From assembly GCA_029287695.1 (NCBI GenBank), contig JARFQQ010000092.1:1-5316 (forward strand): DNA of 5,316 nt, written 5' to 3'. This DNA comes from Gammaproteobacteria bacterium. Its GTDB lineage: Bacteria > Pseudomonadota > Gammaproteobacteria > Chromatiales > Chromatiaceae. Below, piece after piece: positions 5,263 to 5,316 of the stretch. Made by a program: the position numbers and the translations under genes. Numbering within the stretch: position 1 is the first letter of the stretch; each line of letters starts with the position of its first letter. The notes below the pieces were generated by a model. It worked only from the letters and a program-made list of their open reading frames with translations, was not told the DNA's origin and made no database searches.

Positions 5263-5271
5263 TGGTATATT
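5263..5271 (+). promoter_or_regulatory. Candidate extended -10 promoter for the next gene or RNA
   Basis: TGGTATATT matches the extended -10 form TGnTATAAT with 5 of 6 in the hexamer. No -35 box is found 16-18 bases upstream. Transcription would start near 5278 and leave the window rightwards. The last 38 bases show no ribosome binding site or start codon, and I cannot identify what is transcribed. Confidence 0.35.
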
Positions 5272-5316
5272 AGCGCTCACTGAATTTTGGGGTCTGCTGC
5301 CCTGACGGGTTTAGAG

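Larger units (their letters stand above)
4989..5316. other. Intergenic region after pyrD, no supported gene
   Basis: These 328 bases hold the third 9-nt-unit repeat, a palindrome bracketed by 12-nt direct repeats, two G/C-rich hairpins and a possible promoter, all listed separately. The two short open frames that start at the direct repeats (29 and 44 codons) lack ribosome binding sites and run through the palindromes. I do not regard them as genes. No tRNA or other structured RNA gene could be recognised. Confidence 0.6.

Noticed and set aside
5059..5283. Two tandem small open frames of 29 and 44 codons beginning MDLE
   Set aside because: Neither has a ribosome binding site, they run through palindromes and hairpins, and the shared start comes from the 12-nt direct repeat.
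5278..5316. Start of a structured RNA such as tmRNA or SRP RNA after the extended -10
   Set aside because: The 39 bases contain GGGG and TGACGGG, loosely like a tmRNA 5' end, but spacing and the rest do not match any RNA I know, and too little sequence is present.

Overview
The window (5316 bases, GC-rich) reads as a piece of a gammaproteobacterial chromosome. The ubiD, prlC and trmL products are all close to their Escherichia coli counterparts over the stretches I could compare from memory. The dihydroorotate dehydrogenase is instead of the class 1B type, which is unusual for the enteric lineage. That mix, with small palindromic repeats in most spacers, suggests a free-living, environmental gammaproteobacterium, perhaps Chromatiales-like; this placement is inference.

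Layout, left to right: (1) 1-516, minus strand, the first 172 codons of ubiD (ubiquinone synthesis), cut by the window edge. (2) 517-615, a short divergent spacer with a 12-bp palindrome. (3) 616-885, plus strand, a small acidic exported protein of unknown function. (4) 886-1178, a convergent spacer holding a perfect 19-bp inverted repeat and a 14-nt tandem duplication. (5) 1179-3230, minus strand, prlC (oligopeptidase A, zinc peptidase family M3). (6) 3231-3522, a spacer with a candidate prlC promoter and two inverted copies of a repeat built from 9-nt units. (7) 3523-4014, minus strand, trmL (tRNA wobble-nucleotide 2'-O-methyltransferase, GTG start). (8) 4020-4988, plus strand, pyrD class 1B, head to head with trmL across only 5 bases. 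(9) 4989-5316, a spacer with a third copy of the 9-nt-unit repeat, a palindrome related to the one beside prlC, G/C hairpins and a possible extended -10 promoter pointing out of the window.

The genes do not form one pathway or operon. They are separate housekeeping functions: quinone synthesis, peptide turnover, tRNA modification and pyrimidine synthesis. I see no defence system, CRISPR array, transposase, toxin-antitoxin pair, tRNA or rRNA. The parts worth a second look are the two dispersed repeat families in the spacers, the unrecognised exported protein, the class 1B PyrD without a PyrK partner in view, and the nearly abutting trmL/pyrD start codons.
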